A stretch of DNA of 64,000 nucleotides. Origin: an uncultured Corynebacterium sp. Lineage in GTDB: Bacteria > Actinomycetota > Actinomycetes > Mycobacteriales > Mycobacteriaceae. Of this stretch, positions 8,475-18,059 are shown piece by piece. The notes below the pieces were generated by a model. That model was not told where the DNA came from and ran no database searches. It saw nothing but the letters and a program-made list of their open reading frames with translations. The stretch covers positions 29,153 through 93,152 of the forward strand of contig NZ_CAMIAN010000003.1 in NCBI RefSeq assembly GCF_946221155.1, given 5' to 3'. A program made the position numbers and the translations under genes. Within the stretch, counting starts at the first letter, position 1. The number at the start of each line of letters is the position of its first letter.

Positions 8475-11255
8475 ATGGCAGGTCCGGGTGGCGTGACCGT
8501 GGGGCGCGCGAGTGTGCGTGTGTTGCCGGATACGACGAAGTTCCGTGAAGATCTGAAAAAGACCCTCGAACGGATTGAGCGCAGCCACAAGGTCAAGATC
8601 AAGGTCGTGCCTGACGACAAAAAGTTCGTCGCTGAGGTACGCCGTGCGGTCGCTAACGCGGAGAAGGCCGCTGGTGAGGTTGACGTTGATCTGTCTGCGA
8701 AGTCCGCACAGTTGGCCTCCGAAGCGAGGCGGGCGACGAAAGTCGCGGAAGAAGCGGCTGGCGATATTGACGTCAAGATGGATCTTGACCGCTCCAGTGT
8801 CGCGAGGTTGGCTGCCAGTGCTGCCGGTGCTGCAGGGTCTATTGGCAGGCTGACGTCGATCGCCGGGTTGGCGACGGTGGGTGTCGCCGGGTTGGCTCCT
8901 GCGATCGCTGCCGTGGCGTCGGCAGCGTGGTCTGCTGTCGCACCAGTGGCGGCGCTGACGGCTGCTATGGCTCCCGCAGCGTTGGGGTCAGCTGCCATGG
9001 CCATAGGCGTGCTGAAAACCTCTTTTTCTGGCTTCGGTGAGGCGCTAAAGGCTTCTTCGCCGGAAGAGTTCGCCGCAGCGATTGCCGAACTGCCCCCAGC
9101 AGCTCAGGCTGGTGCCACGGCACTACGTGGGCTGAAGGAGCAGTTCAAGGGCGTTGGGGAGGCGGTGCAGCAGAACTTCTGGTCGCAGTTGACGAACCTT
9201 GGTGATTTGGCGGCGGTGGTTGCGCCGTTGAAGGCGGCGATGAGTAGCCTTGCCACGGATATGGGGCGTGCCGCTTCTGGTGTGGTGGGGTTCGTCTCGT
9301 CGGGTGCGGGGTTGCAGGCGATGCGGGCAATCATCTCTGGCTCGTCGTCAGCAGCATCGTCTCTGTCCGCAGCGTTCGCTGACGTTCTGAAGGGCATTGT
9401 CGCCATCGGTGGTGCTGCTGCGCCTATCTTCGCGAGCTTGGCAGCGAGGATGTCGCAGATGGCGTCCGACTGGGCTGGCAGGATGACCGCAGCGTTTCAG
9501 GACGGCAGCATGCAGGCCTACTTCGAAGGCGCGGTGGTGAAAGCGCAACAGCTGTGGGGTGTGCTGCAGCAGTTGGGTGGGATTGTCTCTGGTGTGTTCG
9601 CGGCGATGAACGCGGCTGGTCAGCCGTTCTTGGGCACGTTGGGGCAGGTCATCGCTTCCACGAACGCGTGGGTCAACAGCGCTCAGGGGATGAGCACGTT
9701 GACGACGTTCTTCACAGCGATGGGCGCGGCGGTGGCTACCATCATGCCACTGCTTGGGCAGCTTGCGGGGATTATCGGCGGAACAGTTGCACCTGCGATC
9801 GCGAGCTTTATCCAGGCCATTGGTCCGGGCTTGTCGGCGGTGGTGGCCGGGCTTGGCGCTGGACTGGCGGCGATCTCCCCGGCGGTGACGATGCTGGGCA
9901 CGGCGTTTAACCAGGTGCTGTTGGCGGTGGCGCCACTGTTGCCTGCGATTGGTCAGATGGTGGCAGCGTTCGCTGGTGCGCTCTCCCCGGTCATCTCTGC
10001 GCTCGCCCCGATCATTGGTATTCTCGCCCAGACATTTGCAAGTCTCGTGCCTGTGGTTACCGTCATCGCCACGACCATGGGGACTGTCTTGGCAACGGCG
10101 TTGCAGGCGCTGACTCCTCTGTTCCAAATGTTTGGCATGATCATTCAACAGATGGCGCCGGTGTTGACGCAATTGGCGTTGATGATTGGCCAGTTTTTAG
10201 TGCAAGCGTTACAGACGCTCGTTCCCCTGATGCCTCCACTGGTCGAGGCGTTTATGCAGCTGATGACCGCGATCATGCCCTTGTTGCCTGCACTTGTTCA
10301 GATCGCAGGCATCCTTCTGGGCGCGCTGATGCCGGTGATTCAGCAAATCCTACCGATCATCATCAATCTTGCCACGACGATCATCTCCGCACTCGTGCCG
10401 GTCATCAGCGCGCTCGTACCCGCGATCATCGCCGTGGTCTCCGCGTTCGCAAACATCCTCGCCGCCGTCGCACCGGTGATCTCCATCATCGCCCAGGTCG
10501 CTGGCGTGTTCCTACAGCTGTTGGCCGTCATCATCGGCTTCGTCGCCCAAGCGTTGGGCTCCATTGTCGGATTCGTCGCTGGGGTGATCTCCGGGTTCCT
10601 CAACATGGTCGCCACGGTGGTCGGTGCAGTGGCTGGGTTCGTCGCTCGGATCATTAGCTTCTTCGCGAACCTCGCGTCGTCGGCGATCGCTAGGGCTGCG
10701 TCGATGTGGGCGTCAGTGGCCAGCGCGTTCAGCAGCGGTGTGTCACAAGCAGTGTCCTTCGTGTCAACCTTGCCCTCAAGGATCATGAGCATCTTCTCCG
10801 GTATCGGCTCCCTGCTGATCGGTTCTGGTAAAGCGCTGATCCAAGGCTTCATCAACGGTATTAAGTCGATGATTGGTTCTGTTGGCGATGCCGTGGGTTC
10901 TGTGGTGCAGAAAGCACGTGACCTGTTCCCGTTCTCCCCAGCAAAGGAAGGACCATTCGCAGGCCAAGGCTGGGTACTGTACTCCGGACGATCCGTCGGC
11001 ACAGCGTTCGCCCAGGGTATTAGCGACAAGGCTGGGCTGGCCGTGACCGCGTCACAGAAGATGATGGACGCAACCAAGGCCAACCTGGACGGATACCGAG
11101 CGGATGTGAACGGTGTGCAGAACGCCGGCGCTGCTGCTGGTGGTGTAGACACGTCAATTCATATTGGCCAGTTGTTGGCGGCTGATATGAGCGCGCCGTT
11201 GCGTGAGGTTCGGACGATGCAGCTGCGGGCGCAGATCCGCGCCGGGATCGCCTAG
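8475..11255 (+). CDS. Tape measure protein
   Basis: At 926 residues this is the longest phage gene here and should set tail length and be ejected with DNA. The first about 130 residues are charged and helical, with Ala-rich repeats such as ANAEKAAGEVDV. Residues about 300-720 are hydrophobic, with many Ala/Ile/Met/Val segments that could span a membrane, the usual tape measure signature. The end has the FPFSPAKEGPFAG motif common to this family in actinobacteriophages, then PLREVRTMQLRAQIR. Three bases separate it from the chaperone stop. I see no peptidase or lysozyme motif inside it. Confidence 0.93.
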   Translation: MAGPGGVTVGRASVRVLPDTTKFREDLKKTLERIERSHKVKIKVVPDDKKFVAEVRRAVANAEKAAGEVDVDLSAKSAQLASEARRATKVAEEAAGDIDVKMDLDRSSVARLAASAAGAAGSIGRLTSIAGLATVGVAGLAPAIAAVASAAWSAVAPVAALTAAMAPAALGSAAMAIGVLKTSFSGFGEALKASSPEEFAAAIAELPPAAQAGATALRGLKEQFKGVGEAVQQNFWSQLTNLGDLAAVVAPLKAAMSSLATDMGRAASGVVGFVSSGAGLQAMRAIISGSSSAASSLSAAFADVLKGIVAIGGAAAPIFASLAARMSQMASDWAGRMTAAFQDGSMQAYFEGAVVKAQQLWGVLQQLGGIVSGVFAAMNAAGQPFLGTLGQVIASTNAWVNSAQGMSTLTTFFTAMGAAVATIMPLLGQLAGIIGGTVAPAIASFIQAIGPGLSAVVAGLGAGLAAISPAVTMLGTAFNQVLLAVAPLLPAIGQMVAAFAGALSPVISALAPIIGILAQTFASLVPVVTVIATTMGTVLATALQALTPLFQMFGMIIQQMAPVLTQLALMIGQFLVQALQTLVPLMPPLVEAFMQLMTAIMPLLPALVQIAGILLGALMPVIQQILPIIINLATTIISALVPVISALVPAIIAVVSAFANILAAVAPVISIIAQVAGVFLQLLAVIIGFVAQALGSIVGFVAGVISGFLNMVATVVGAVAGFVARIISFFANLASSAIARAASMWASVASAFSSGVSQAVSFVSTLPSRIMSIFSGIGSLLIGSGKALIQGFINGIKSMIGSVGDAVGSVVQKARDLFPFSPAKEGPFAGQGWVLYSGRSVGTAFAQGISDKAGLAVTASQKMMDATKANLDGYRADVNGVQNAGAAAGGVDTSIHIGQLLAADMSAPLREVRTMQLRAQIRAGIA

Positions 11256-11264
11256 GAGGCACAT

Positions 11265-12161
11265 ATGGGATTGAAAGTCGAATGGAAAGACCACCGAGGC
11301 ACGGTGTGGAACCTCACCGACGGCACCGAAGGTGTGCTGCTCGACCTTGGACAAAAAGGATGGGGCTGGTCGGAGCTGGAACATGTTTTCACCCGCGGTG
11401 ATGCGCAGTGGGCGTCCAGCCGCGTCAAGCGTGGCATCCATGAGTTGAAGGTGACGGTGGGATGGTCGCCGGAGACTGGCTTCTACACGGGCGAAGACTA
11501 CTACAAGCTCGCACATGAGTGGTGGTCGCAAGCAAACTCGCCGTTCCACCTGGGGGAGCTGATCGTCACTCGCCCCGATGGGACGGTGAGGTCGCGGAAG
11601 CTGCGACTGTGGGAGTCGCCGGAGACGGAGTACACCTATGATCCAGGGATCGGGCAGGAACCGGAGCCGGAGCTGTGGGCGCTGACAGGTGATGGCGGCT
11701 ACTGGCAGGGTGTGGAGCAGGTCTACACCTACCAACAGTCGGCCATGACTGGGGGTTCTGGCACCCCGTTCTACGGCAAGCAGGGTGCTGGGTGGCCACT
11801 GTATATCTCGTCTGCTGCGACGGCGGAGAACGCGGTGATTGATAACCGTGGCCAGGGGGCGATGTGGCTGGTGTGGACACTGGTTGGGCCGCTGTCGAAT
11901 CCGAGGTTTGGCACGTCTGCTGGTGTGCTGACCTATGCGGGTGACATCCCCGCAGGTGAGGTGGTGGAGGTGCGAACCGATCCGGCGGAGCGGATTGTGG
12001 TGGAGCAGTCCAGCGGATCGAACCGTTATGGATTTATCCGTGGTGATTTCGCCCCCGCGCCGTCAGGTGATCGTATTCCGTTGGTGATTTCTGCGGAGGG
12101 CATGTCGGCGAACAGTTCCGTGATGGTCACTGCTCGTGAGCAGTACGCGAGAGCATTCTAG
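11265..12161 (+). CDS. Distal tail (Dit-like) protein
   Basis: A 298-residue protein directly after the tape measure, where the Dit hub that joins the tube to the baseplate is normally found. The N-terminal half (LKVEWKDHRGTVWNLTDG, later GIHELKVTVGWSPETGFY) and the aromatic-rich middle (YWQGVEQVYTYQQ) match siphovirus tail proteins of actinobacteriophages. The C-terminal half looks like a beta-sandwich (VVEVRTDPAERIVVEQ). AGGAGG lies before the ATG. Confidence 0.78.
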   Translation: MGLKVEWKDHRGTVWNLTDGTEGVLLDLGQKGWGWSELEHVFTRGDAQWASSRVKRGIHELKVTVGWSPETGFYTGEDYYKLAHEWWSQANSPFHLGELIVTRPDGTVRSRKLRLWESPETEYTYDPGIGQEPEPELWALTGDGGYWQGVEQVYTYQQSAMTGGSGTPFYGKQGAGWPLYISSAATAENAVIDNRGQGAMWLVWTLVGPLSNPRFGTSAGVLTYAGDIPAGEVVEVRTDPAERIVVEQSSGSNRYGFIRGDFAPAPSGDRIPLVISAEGMSANSSVMVTAREQYARAF

Positions 12162-12170
12162 GGGGTTGGA

Positions 12171-13412
12171 GTGAGCACTCTTTATAACACGCAGCGCGGC
12201 GCGCAGTACGACCCGGTGGATGCTGAGCTGTGGACATGGGATGGCCAACGCTTGGGAAAGCTCGGCGAGTTCGAAGAGATGCGGTTTACGTTCAATGAAC
12301 GTGAGGCGGACACGGCAGAACTTGAGCTGCCGTTGAATGATCTGACCGCCACGCTGCTGCCGTGTGACGGACTGGTGCTGATCGGCATGAGGATCAACGG
12401 CGTTAGTCACGTGAGTGTCCCTGTGAGGGCTGAGGCTACGTCCCGTGATGGTCAGCCCATGCTCAGCGTGACAGCCGCAGGTGGGTGGGCTTTGCTCGAT
12501 GGTGAGGTGGTGTCCCCCTCGTTGAGCAGTGATGTGACGATCTCCGCGAAAGAGGAATTCGAATTATCCGGCGCGTTGGAGTACGTCGTGAAGGAAGCCG
12601 TACGGGTGGGGTCAGTGTCTGCTGGCCATCCGGTGGTGATCCTGCCGAATCTGGGGCGTGGACCGTATGTGCAGTTCACTGGTGCGTGGGAGTCGCCTGC
12701 TGAGGTGATTAAGCAGGTCATCGCCCATACGGACTACAGGGTGCGGGTGCAGGGTTGGCTGCCTGGTGACCCGCAACCCACCCCTGACGTAAATCTCACC
12801 AAACCCTGCGTGGTTATCGACGTCGTCCCCTATCGTGATCTTGGGCTGCGCTGGTCGGAGGCCGCAGGGGACGTGTCCGAGTGGCGGGTGACGCGCAAGC
12901 GTCCATCGACGACGCGTCTGGTGGTCGGCAACGACGTACAAAATGGCGAGTTCCTCGCCGCGTCCCGGTTCAAGCGCGTCGTGGGGGTGGAGACCGAGTC
13001 GCCGTGGAACCGGCGTGAGGCGTACCTGAAAGCGGATACGAAGGCAGCGACGCGCGAAGGGTTCCTCGACGTGATCGTTGAGGAGTATTTGATGGATGCT
13101 GCGGCGTCGGTGGAGTTGTCGAGGTCCGGGGCGCATGTGGAGATCGAGGCTACGGTCGATGCGTCTTCGGTCTGGGAGTTCGGCACGGATGACAAGCGAC
13201 CTTTGCAGTACGACGTTGGCGATCTGGCGGTGATTGATCTGCCTGTCATTGGTGAGGTGGAGCAGGTCGTCACGGCTGTGGAGGTGAAGATCACTCCGTC
13301 TGAGTTCGCGGTCATCCCGAAGGTGGGCACCCCGGACACGTTGGACACGTCGATTTACGGCACTGCCGCCGATACGGCGCGCAGGGTCGCGAGGATTGAG
13401 CGGAGATCATAA
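12171..13412 (+). CDS. Tail-base protein, Gp37-like (Tal/tip)
   Basis: A 413-residue protein beginning with GTG 12171 behind a G-rich ribosome site. The opening lines (ELWTWDGQRLGKLGEFEEMRF) and the middle hub region (WRVTRKRPSTTRLVVGND) resemble the ReqiPepy6 Gp37-like tail proteins found second after the tape measure in many actinobacteriophages, which form the trimeric tip. No peptidase or peptidoglycan hydrolase motif is visible. It abuts the next gene with no gap (stop 13410-13412, ATG 13413). Confidence 0.78.
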   Translation: MSTLYNTQRGAQYDPVDAELWTWDGQRLGKLGEFEEMRFTFNEREADTAELELPLNDLTATLLPCDGLVLIGMRINGVSHVSVPVRAEATSRDGQPMLSVTAAGGWALLDGEVVSPSLSSDVTISAKEEFELSGALEYVVKEAVRVGSVSAGHPVVILPNLGRGPYVQFTGAWESPAEVIKQVIAHTDYRVRVQGWLPGDPQPTPDVNLTKPCVVIDVVPYRDLGLRWSEAAGDVSEWRVTRKRPSTTRLVVGNDVQNGEFLAASRFKRVVGVETESPWNRREAYLKADTKAATREGFLDVIVEEYLMDAAASVELSRSGAHVEIEATVDASSVWEFGTDDKRPLQYDVGDLAVIDLPVIGEVEQVVTAVEVKITPSEFAVIPKVGTPDTLDTSIYGTAADTARRVARIERRS

Positions 13413-14510
13413 ATGGCTTTTACCACGGTCGCCACGGCCAATACGACGATCGGACCAGCACAGTATGCGGATATGGCGCAGGCGTTGGCGCCGCGTTTTC
13501 TCGTGGATAGCCCCACACACCTACAGCCCTCCTATTCCTCTGGCACGGTCAGCGTAACCACTGGTGCGGCGCTGGTAGCTGGTACGAGGGTGAGGGCGAC
13601 GGGGTCGAACTCGGTAGCTATCCCGTCGGTGTCGTCTGGCTCGAAAACCTTCGCGGTGTGTCTGCGGGTGGATTGGTCGAAGGGTGCGTCTGACTCGGCC
13701 ACACTCGTGGCTGTCAACGGCACGCTGAATAACAGCAGCTCGCCGGTGGAGACGTCGATCAACCGGATCCCTGGGGTGATGTATGACGCGCTGATCTGCC
13801 TAGTCACTCGTGCTGCTGGTACGACGGCTGCGTCGTATTTTGCTGACTACCGCTGCTGGGGTGGCGATGGTGGACCGCTGCGTGTCAGTGACTCGGCGTT
13901 GAATAATCCTTCGTGGTTGGACGCGCGGGTGGGCACGTTTATCCAGACTGATCAGGGTAAATACACTAAACGCCTTGATAATGACGGTGTGTGGCGTGCT
14001 GTGGGCACGGACTCGAACCCGTGGCGTGCGTGGACTCCGACGTTGCGCTACTACGGAAAGAACTCCCCCGATGGGACGAGTGGTGGCACGATAGTTGGCC
14101 TCGGCAATGGCGGCGACTCCTCGGCGCGCTACCGGATCGTAGATGGGATGCTCGACGGCTACGTTTATATCTCCCCCGGTTCTACCGGCGCCACGCTCGG
14201 TAACGGGCCCATCACCATGGATCTTCCAGTGGCGTGTGCTGACTGGCAGGAAGACACATGGTCTATGGGGCACCTGTACACCACCGGCTATGGCGGTGAT
14301 GGTAGTTACAACTGGCACATGGAGATGTTGGTGAAACGGGGATGGACTAGAGGGCTGCTGTTTACCAACCCCAGTGAGCTGAACGCACGTCTTCAGACCT
14401 ATCAGGCGGCCAACGCCGGCAGCCCAGGGCCAGGCACTGGCGTTCCCTTTATTAAGGGAGGTTTTCCGGTCGGCCCTATCACCATGCACGTGAGCTACCC
14501 GGTGTCGTAA
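13413..14510 (+). CDS. Minor tail / fibre protein
   Basis: A 365-residue protein. The N-terminus (residues 1-180) has the pattern of tail-attachment domains of actinobacteriophage minor tail proteins, including NNPSWLDARVGTFIQTDQGKYTKRLDNDGVWRAVGT. The C-terminal 170 residues, rich in Gly, Tyr and Trp, look like a receptor-binding head domain. It starts the fibre region and is a reasonable candidate for host recognition, but no carbohydrate-binding motif is certain. Confidence 0.65.
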   Translation: MAFTTVATANTTIGPAQYADMAQALAPRFLVDSPTHLQPSYSSGTVSVTTGAALVAGTRVRATGSNSVAIPSVSSGSKTFAVCLRVDWSKGASDSATLVAVNGTLNNSSSPVETSINRIPGVMYDALICLVTRAAGTTAASYFADYRCWGGDGGPLRVSDSALNNPSWLDARVGTFIQTDQGKYTKRLDNDGVWRAVGTDSNPWRAWTPTLRYYGKNSPDGTSGGTIVGLGNGGDSSARYRIVDGMLDGYVYISPGSTGATLGNGPITMDLPVACADWQEDTWSMGHLYTTGYGGDGSYNWHMEMLVKRGWTRGLLFTNPSELNARLQTYQAANAGSPGPGTGVPFIKGGFPVGPITMHVSYPVS

Positions 14511-14792
14511 ATGGTTCAGAACGCTCATCATTGGCTGCCGTATCGGTGGGAGCCAGTGCACTACGTAGGCAGGGAGTTCCGCGTGACCTACGGATTCGCC
14601 GGGGACGTGGAAGAGCTCGTGGCGATCATCGGAGCTCAGCGGCACCACTTCGATGTGGCCGACGGCATAGCTGAGGTGATCATCCCCGCCGTCGTCATGG
14701 ACACGGTACCGGATCGCACCGAAGCGCGGATCGAAATCAAAACCGGTGGCCAGTGGCACCTCATGTGCCTGGGACACCTTACGCGACGATAG
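14511..14792 (+). CDS. Small phage beta-sandwich-like protein
   Basis: A 93-residue protein starting directly after the preceding stop. The sequence alternates strands (REFRVTYGF, AEVIIPAVVM, ARIEIKTGG), suggesting a compact beta-sandwich like the small LtfC-type domains in actinobacteriophage tail modules. That resemblance is weak. Its place inside the fibre region argues for a structural or fibre-attachment role. Confidence 0.5.
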   Translation: MVQNAHHWLPYRWEPVHYVGREFRVTYGFAGDVEELVAIIGAQRHHFDVADGIAEVIIPAVVMDTVPDRTEARIEIKTGGQWHLMCLGHLTRR

Positions 14793-14803
14793 GAGGCAGG
14801 GCA

Positions 14804-15046
14804 GTGGCTATATCAGTGTCGAGGTCAGAGCTGATGGTGGTGGGCGATGCGATGCTGTACCCGTCGCCAGGACCAGCGGGTCCACGCGGCCCGGTGGGTC
14901 CGAAGGGTGACCCCGGCCCGGCGTCCTCTGGCCCCGTGATGTGGACGGGGCAGGGCACACCTCCGGATGTGATACCGGGCTCTAAGCCGGGCGACACCTG
15001 GCTGGATACCACCACGGGCGATGTTTACGAGCTGGAAGAGGGATAG
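14804..15046 (+). CDS. Short collagen-like fibre protein
   Basis: An 80-residue protein. GTG 14804 follows AGGAGG (14791-14796) with seven-base spacing and replaces a longer frame that overlaps the previous gene. It has a short head, about eight Gly-X-Y triplets ([17 protein letters not shown]), then a tail domain ending [18 protein letters not shown]. The same ending recurs in the next gene ([16 protein letters not shown]), so the two share a C-terminal module. Probably trimeric fibre. Confidence 0.7.
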   Translation: MAISVSRSELMVVGDAMLYPSPGPAGPRGPVGPKGDPGPASSGPVMWTGQGTPPDVIPGSKPGDTWLDTTTGDVYELEEG

Positions 15047-15049
15047 ATC

Positions 15050-15604
15050 ATGGCATGGACGCAAAAGGGCAATCTGAGAGGCCCAAAGGGTGAGCCCGGT
15101 CCCCAGGGGCTGCAGGGCGAACCTGGCCCAGAGGGCCCGCGCGGCGCACAGGGCCCGGCTGGTGAGCAAGGGCCACGCGGCGCAGCTGGACCACAAGGAC
15201 CCGCTGGTGTCGACGGCAAGAGCGTAAGCATTGCCGGTCAAGTGGCTACATACGCCGATCTGCCTAAGAACCTCACAACCGCCGACGCGGGTAAGGGCTG
15301 GCTCGTCGAGGCTGACGGCGACCTGTACGTCTGGTCAGGCGCGACCTTCCCCTCTAACGGCTCGGGCACGGACTTCCGTGGACCCGCTGGACCAGCAGGC
15401 CCGGCGGGCCCAGCCGGTAAGCAGGGTATCCAGGGGCCCACGGGCCCAGTAGGTCCAGCTGGTAGTGCTGGTCCTAAGGGCGATCCGGGGCAGCGTGGCG
15501 CTAAGTGGTTCACTGGTACCGGCACGCCTGGTTCGATTTCAGGGGCGCTGGCTGGGGACTACTACCTGGACACCGCTACCGGCACTGTGTACGAGCTGAG
15601 CTAG
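15050..15604 (+). CDS. Collagen-like fibre protein with a central receptor-type domain
   Basis: A 184-residue protein: MAWTQKGN head, first collagen-like stretch (about residues 10-54), a globular insert around YADLPKN and [17 protein letters not shown] that recurs in phage fibres, a second collagen-like stretch (about residues 109-150), and a C-terminal [18 protein letters not shown] module. The triplets should drive trimerisation. The gene lies three bases after its neighbour and shares its head with the next gene (MAWTSAGN), pointing to duplication. Confidence 0.75.
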   Translation: MAWTQKGNLRGPKGEPGPQGLQGEPGPEGPRGAQGPAGEQGPRGAAGPQGPAGVDGKSVSIAGQVATYADLPKNLTTADAGKGWLVEADGDLYVWSGATFPSNGSGTDFRGPAGPAGPAGPAGKQGIQGPTGPVGPAGSAGPKGDPGQRGAKWFTGTGTPGSISGALAGDYYLDTATGTVYELS

Positions 15605-15613
15605 GGCCCCGGT

Positions 15614-16216
15614 ATGGCGTGGACTAGTGCAGGCAATATCCGTGGCCCCGCTGGACCGCGGGGGGCGACAGGAGCGAGGGGCGCTACGGGAGCGACCGGG
15701 CCGCAGGGGCCAGCTGGCGTGTTCAGCGCTGATCAGGCTACAGCGGTGTTCGGGTCGTCGTCGATGACGCGCCCACCTCACGGGTCGCTTGTATGGAGCG
15801 GCCCGTGGTATAACGCGCCAGCGAACGCGTTCACACGTTTGCGTAGCTACTCGGACGGCAGGCTGATTGTTGGCTCGCAGTCAAATAGTGGTGCGGACGT
15901 TGCCTACGCTGGCGACAATGACCCCAGGCTCGTTGCCCCCGTCGATGGGATCTATTTGGTCTCGGCGACGCAGTGCTGGGGCACAGATTCGGGCGCGAAA
16001 GGATGCGGCCTGGGCACGTCCACCACCTCGGGGACGACTGGTCTTGTCATATGGTCAGACACATCAACGCGCTTCGCTAGCGCATCGAAGGTCATTTTCC
16101 TGTCTGCGGGGACGATGTTGTATCCGTGGACGTTCTCGTCGTCGGCGGCTGGCATGTCACCCGCTGACCGTGGCGTGTTGAGTGAGTACAGTCTGACTTT
16201 CCTGCAAGCATTGTAG
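15614..16216 (+). CDS. Collagen-like fibre protein with a C-terminal head domain
   Basis: A 200-residue protein: MAWTSAGNIRGP head, a short Gly-X-Y stretch up to residue 35, then about 160 residues of predicted jelly-roll (DNDPRLVAPVDGIYLVSATQCWG, later VIFLSAGTMLYPWTFSSSAAG), a layout like C1q/TNF-type or phage head domains. It is the last fibre gene before a terminator and a good candidate for the receptor-binding tip. Confidence 0.7.
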   Translation: MAWTSAGNIRGPAGPRGATGARGATGATGPQGPAGVFSADQATAVFGSSSMTRPPHGSLVWSGPWYNAPANAFTRLRSYSDGRLIVGSQSNSGADVAYAGDNDPRLVAPVDGIYLVSATQCWGTDSGAKGCGLGTSTTSGTTGLVIWSDTSTRFASASKVIFLSAGTMLYPWTFSSSAAGMSPADRGVLSEYSLTFLQAL

Positions 16217-16230
16217 CTCGAAGCGTCTAG

Positions 16231-16261
16231 AAAACCCCCGGTTGTTCCAGCTGGGGGTTTA
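16231..16261 (+). terminator. Terminator between fibre and lysis genes
   Basis: AAACCCCC (16232-16239) pairs with GGGGGTTT (16253-16260) around a 13-base loop, closing the structural part of the late operon. Confidence 0.75.
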
Positions 16262-16306
16262 GTCATTGGTGATGACTATTGCGGGAAATGAAGTGGAGCG
16301 GAGATC

Positions 16307-17176
16307 ATGATCACAGCGTCTCCAAATTGGAGGGGAGACCCAGTTTGGTTACCGGATGTCTTACGAGCCTTCGGCGTGACGGTTCGGGAACGACCCGGGT
16401 GGAAACTGTGGGGCAATGGCGACTTCGGGGCGATTAAGGGCATCATCGTCCACCACACTGGCCACAACGCCACGAGTGCGGACTATATCGCCCGTAACCC
16501 TCGTCTGGGCAACGCACTGTCGTCCCAGATTCACCTATCACGTGATGGGGTAGCCACGATCTGCGGAGCGGGTATCGCATGGCACGCGGGACGGGGACGG
16601 TACCCCGGCTGGCAAACAAACAACGCCAACTGGGAATCCATCGGTATTGAAGCCCAATCTGACGGCACTAGCCCGTGGCCTGCGAAAGAGCTTGATGCCT
16701 ACTACCGAATTTGCGCCGCGATTCTCACGAAGCTGGGTAAACGCGCGACCACACAAACCCTTATCGCGCACTGGGAATACTCCCGTGCAGTTCAGGGGAA
16801 GTGGGATCCGGGGGCGGGCAATGGAGTATCCGGCGCGGTCATGGACATGAACACCTTTCGCGCGAAGGTGAATTGGTACATCGATCATCCCCCGTACAAG
16901 TCACAATCATCGACGAAACCAAAGGAGAATGACGTGAACATCGTCAAACGCATTACCAACTTCATCACGGCTTTTGTGGGCCCCATCGGGTCTGATGTGA
17001 AGGACATTCGCCAACAGCTCACCGGCGGGCGAGATAAAGGCCAGTACCCAGGGTGGGCGCAGCTGGGCAAAAACCCACGTGGCGGGAATCTCACGCTCGT
17101 TGATGGCGTGGCTGCGCTGCGTCAGGACGTGGCCCGGCTTGAAAAGAAGATCGACACTCTCACGCAGGAGGATTAA
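16307..17176 (+). CDS. Endolysin, N-acetylmuramoyl-L-alanine amidase
   Basis: This 289-residue enzyme should cut the bond between muramic acid and L-alanine at lysis. Residues about 40-170 form a zinc amidase (Amidase_2/PGRP) domain: VHH at 48-50, the IGIEA strand with Glu115, His155 in AHWEYS and Lys165/Asp167 in GKWDPG. No signal peptide is present, so export should depend on the holin. The C-terminal about 80 residues hold GQYPGWAQLGKN and a helix ALRQDVARLEKKIDTL, a tail seen in other corynephage lysins and perhaps cell-wall or oligomerisation related. ATG follows a GGAG-type site. Confidence 0.93.
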   Translation: MITASPNWRGDPVWLPDVLRAFGVTVRERPGWKLWGNGDFGAIKGIIVHHTGHNATSADYIARNPRLGNALSSQIHLSRDGVATICGAGIAWHAGRGRYPGWQTNNANWESIGIEAQSDGTSPWPAKELDAYYRICAAILTKLGKRATTQTLIAHWEYSRAVQGKWDPGAGNGVSGAVMDMNTFRAKVNWYIDHPPYKSQSSTKPKENDVNIVKRITNFITAFVGPIGSDVKDIRQQLTGGRDKGQYPGWAQLGKNPRGGNLTLVDGVAALRQDVARLEKKIDTLTQED

Positions 17177-17178
17177 CG

Positions 17179-17556
17179 ATGGCCTCGGTATTCAACGCAT
17201 CGGTAGAGAAAGCGCTGGCTAATCAGTCCTGGTTCACTCGTCGTAAAGACACGCTGACGGCCATTGCGGGTACGATCCTGCAGATCGCGAACCTGGGGGC
17301 GCTGTATGCGTCCAATGGTCCAGAATGGGTGAATATCCTCATCGCTGGTGTCATCGGCGCGGCACAGATTGTCATCCATGCTGGCACTAAGGGGGCGATT
17401 ACCCCGTCGATGGCTGGCCGTCTAGAGCAGGCAGGGGCGGAAGCAAACCTTGATCTGACGTCAGTGTCCGGTGTGGCGGTCACTAGCGAATCTGAACCTG
17501 TCGATGCGGTAGAGGAGTTCCCGCCGTATGAGGGTGCGCATCGGTTGGAGGACTGA
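17179..17556 (+). CDS. Holin-like protein
   Basis: A 125-residue protein two bases after the endolysin. Two hydrophobic segments (about 26-45, TAIAGTILQIANLGALYA, and 50-68, VNILIAGVIGAAQIVIHAG) are joined by a short turn, with a basic N-terminus, as in r1t-type holins of actinobacteriophages. The C-terminal 55 residues are acidic and soluble. Order amidase then holin is common in these phages. Confidence 0.72.
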   Translation: MASVFNASVEKALANQSWFTRRKDTLTAIAGTILQIANLGALYASNGPEWVNILIAGVIGAAQIVIHAGTKGAITPSMAGRLEQAGAEANLDLTSVSGVAVTSESEPVDAVEEFPPYEGAHRLED

Positions 17557-17558
17557 CC

Positions 17559-18059
17559 GTGCGGAAGGGCGATTGGATTCCTGGGCTTCCAGCTGACGTG
17601 TCGGCCTTGTTGCTGTGCCTCTTGTCGCTGCAGGCGATGAACCGCGGTATTGACCATCTGATGGGGGATAGGGACACGACCACGAAGTCGCTCACCGTGG
17701 TGGAGCAGGCGATGCCCCTGTGGGCGTGGGGAATCCTTTTCTTCCTCGGTGGCTTGCTGACTTTGGTGGGTATGTGGCGTCGGCGTGCGGAACCTATTAT
17801 CACCGGGAGCGTGCTGCTCATGGCTACGTACGGGGCGATGGCGTGGGGGCTGCTGCTGAAGATGATTGAGCGGGGGACACCTGTCAGTCGTTTCACTGAA
17901 GAGGCTGGGAACGTTGATTTTGCGGGCATGGTGAGTACGTGGCCGTGGGATGGGTGGCGGACTCCCACGTCGTTCCTTACTGTCGCCATTGTGTGGGGCT
18001 GCGTTGCGTGGGGGACGAGGGTCATGCAGCGAGCAAGAGGGGTGAGGGCTATTGAATGA
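17559..18059 (+). CDS. Phage membrane protein with about four transmembrane segments
   Basis: A 166-residue protein starting at GTG 17559, two bases after the holin-like stop. Hydrophobic segments lie near residues 14-28, 53-69, 80-100 and 138-154. The family is unknown to me. Placed in the lysis cassette, it could be a second holin, antiholin or envelope-disrupting factor. It contains one cysteine in each of the first and last hydrophobic segments. The gene overlaps the next start by eight bases. Confidence 0.6.
   Translation: MRKGDWIPGLPADVSALLLCLLSLQAMNRGIDHLMGDRDTTTKSLTVVEQAMPLWAWGILFFLGGLLTLVGMWRRRAEPIITGSVLLMATYGAMAWGLLLKMIERGTPVSRFTEEAGNVDFAGMVSTWPWDGWRTPTSFLTVAIVWGCVAWGTRVMQRARGVRAIE

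Noticed and set aside
14820..15525. Gly/Pro-rich frames opposite the collagen-like genes
   Set aside because: GGN/CCN triplets read as Pro/Gly on the other strand, so collagen-like genes always give collagen-like shadows.
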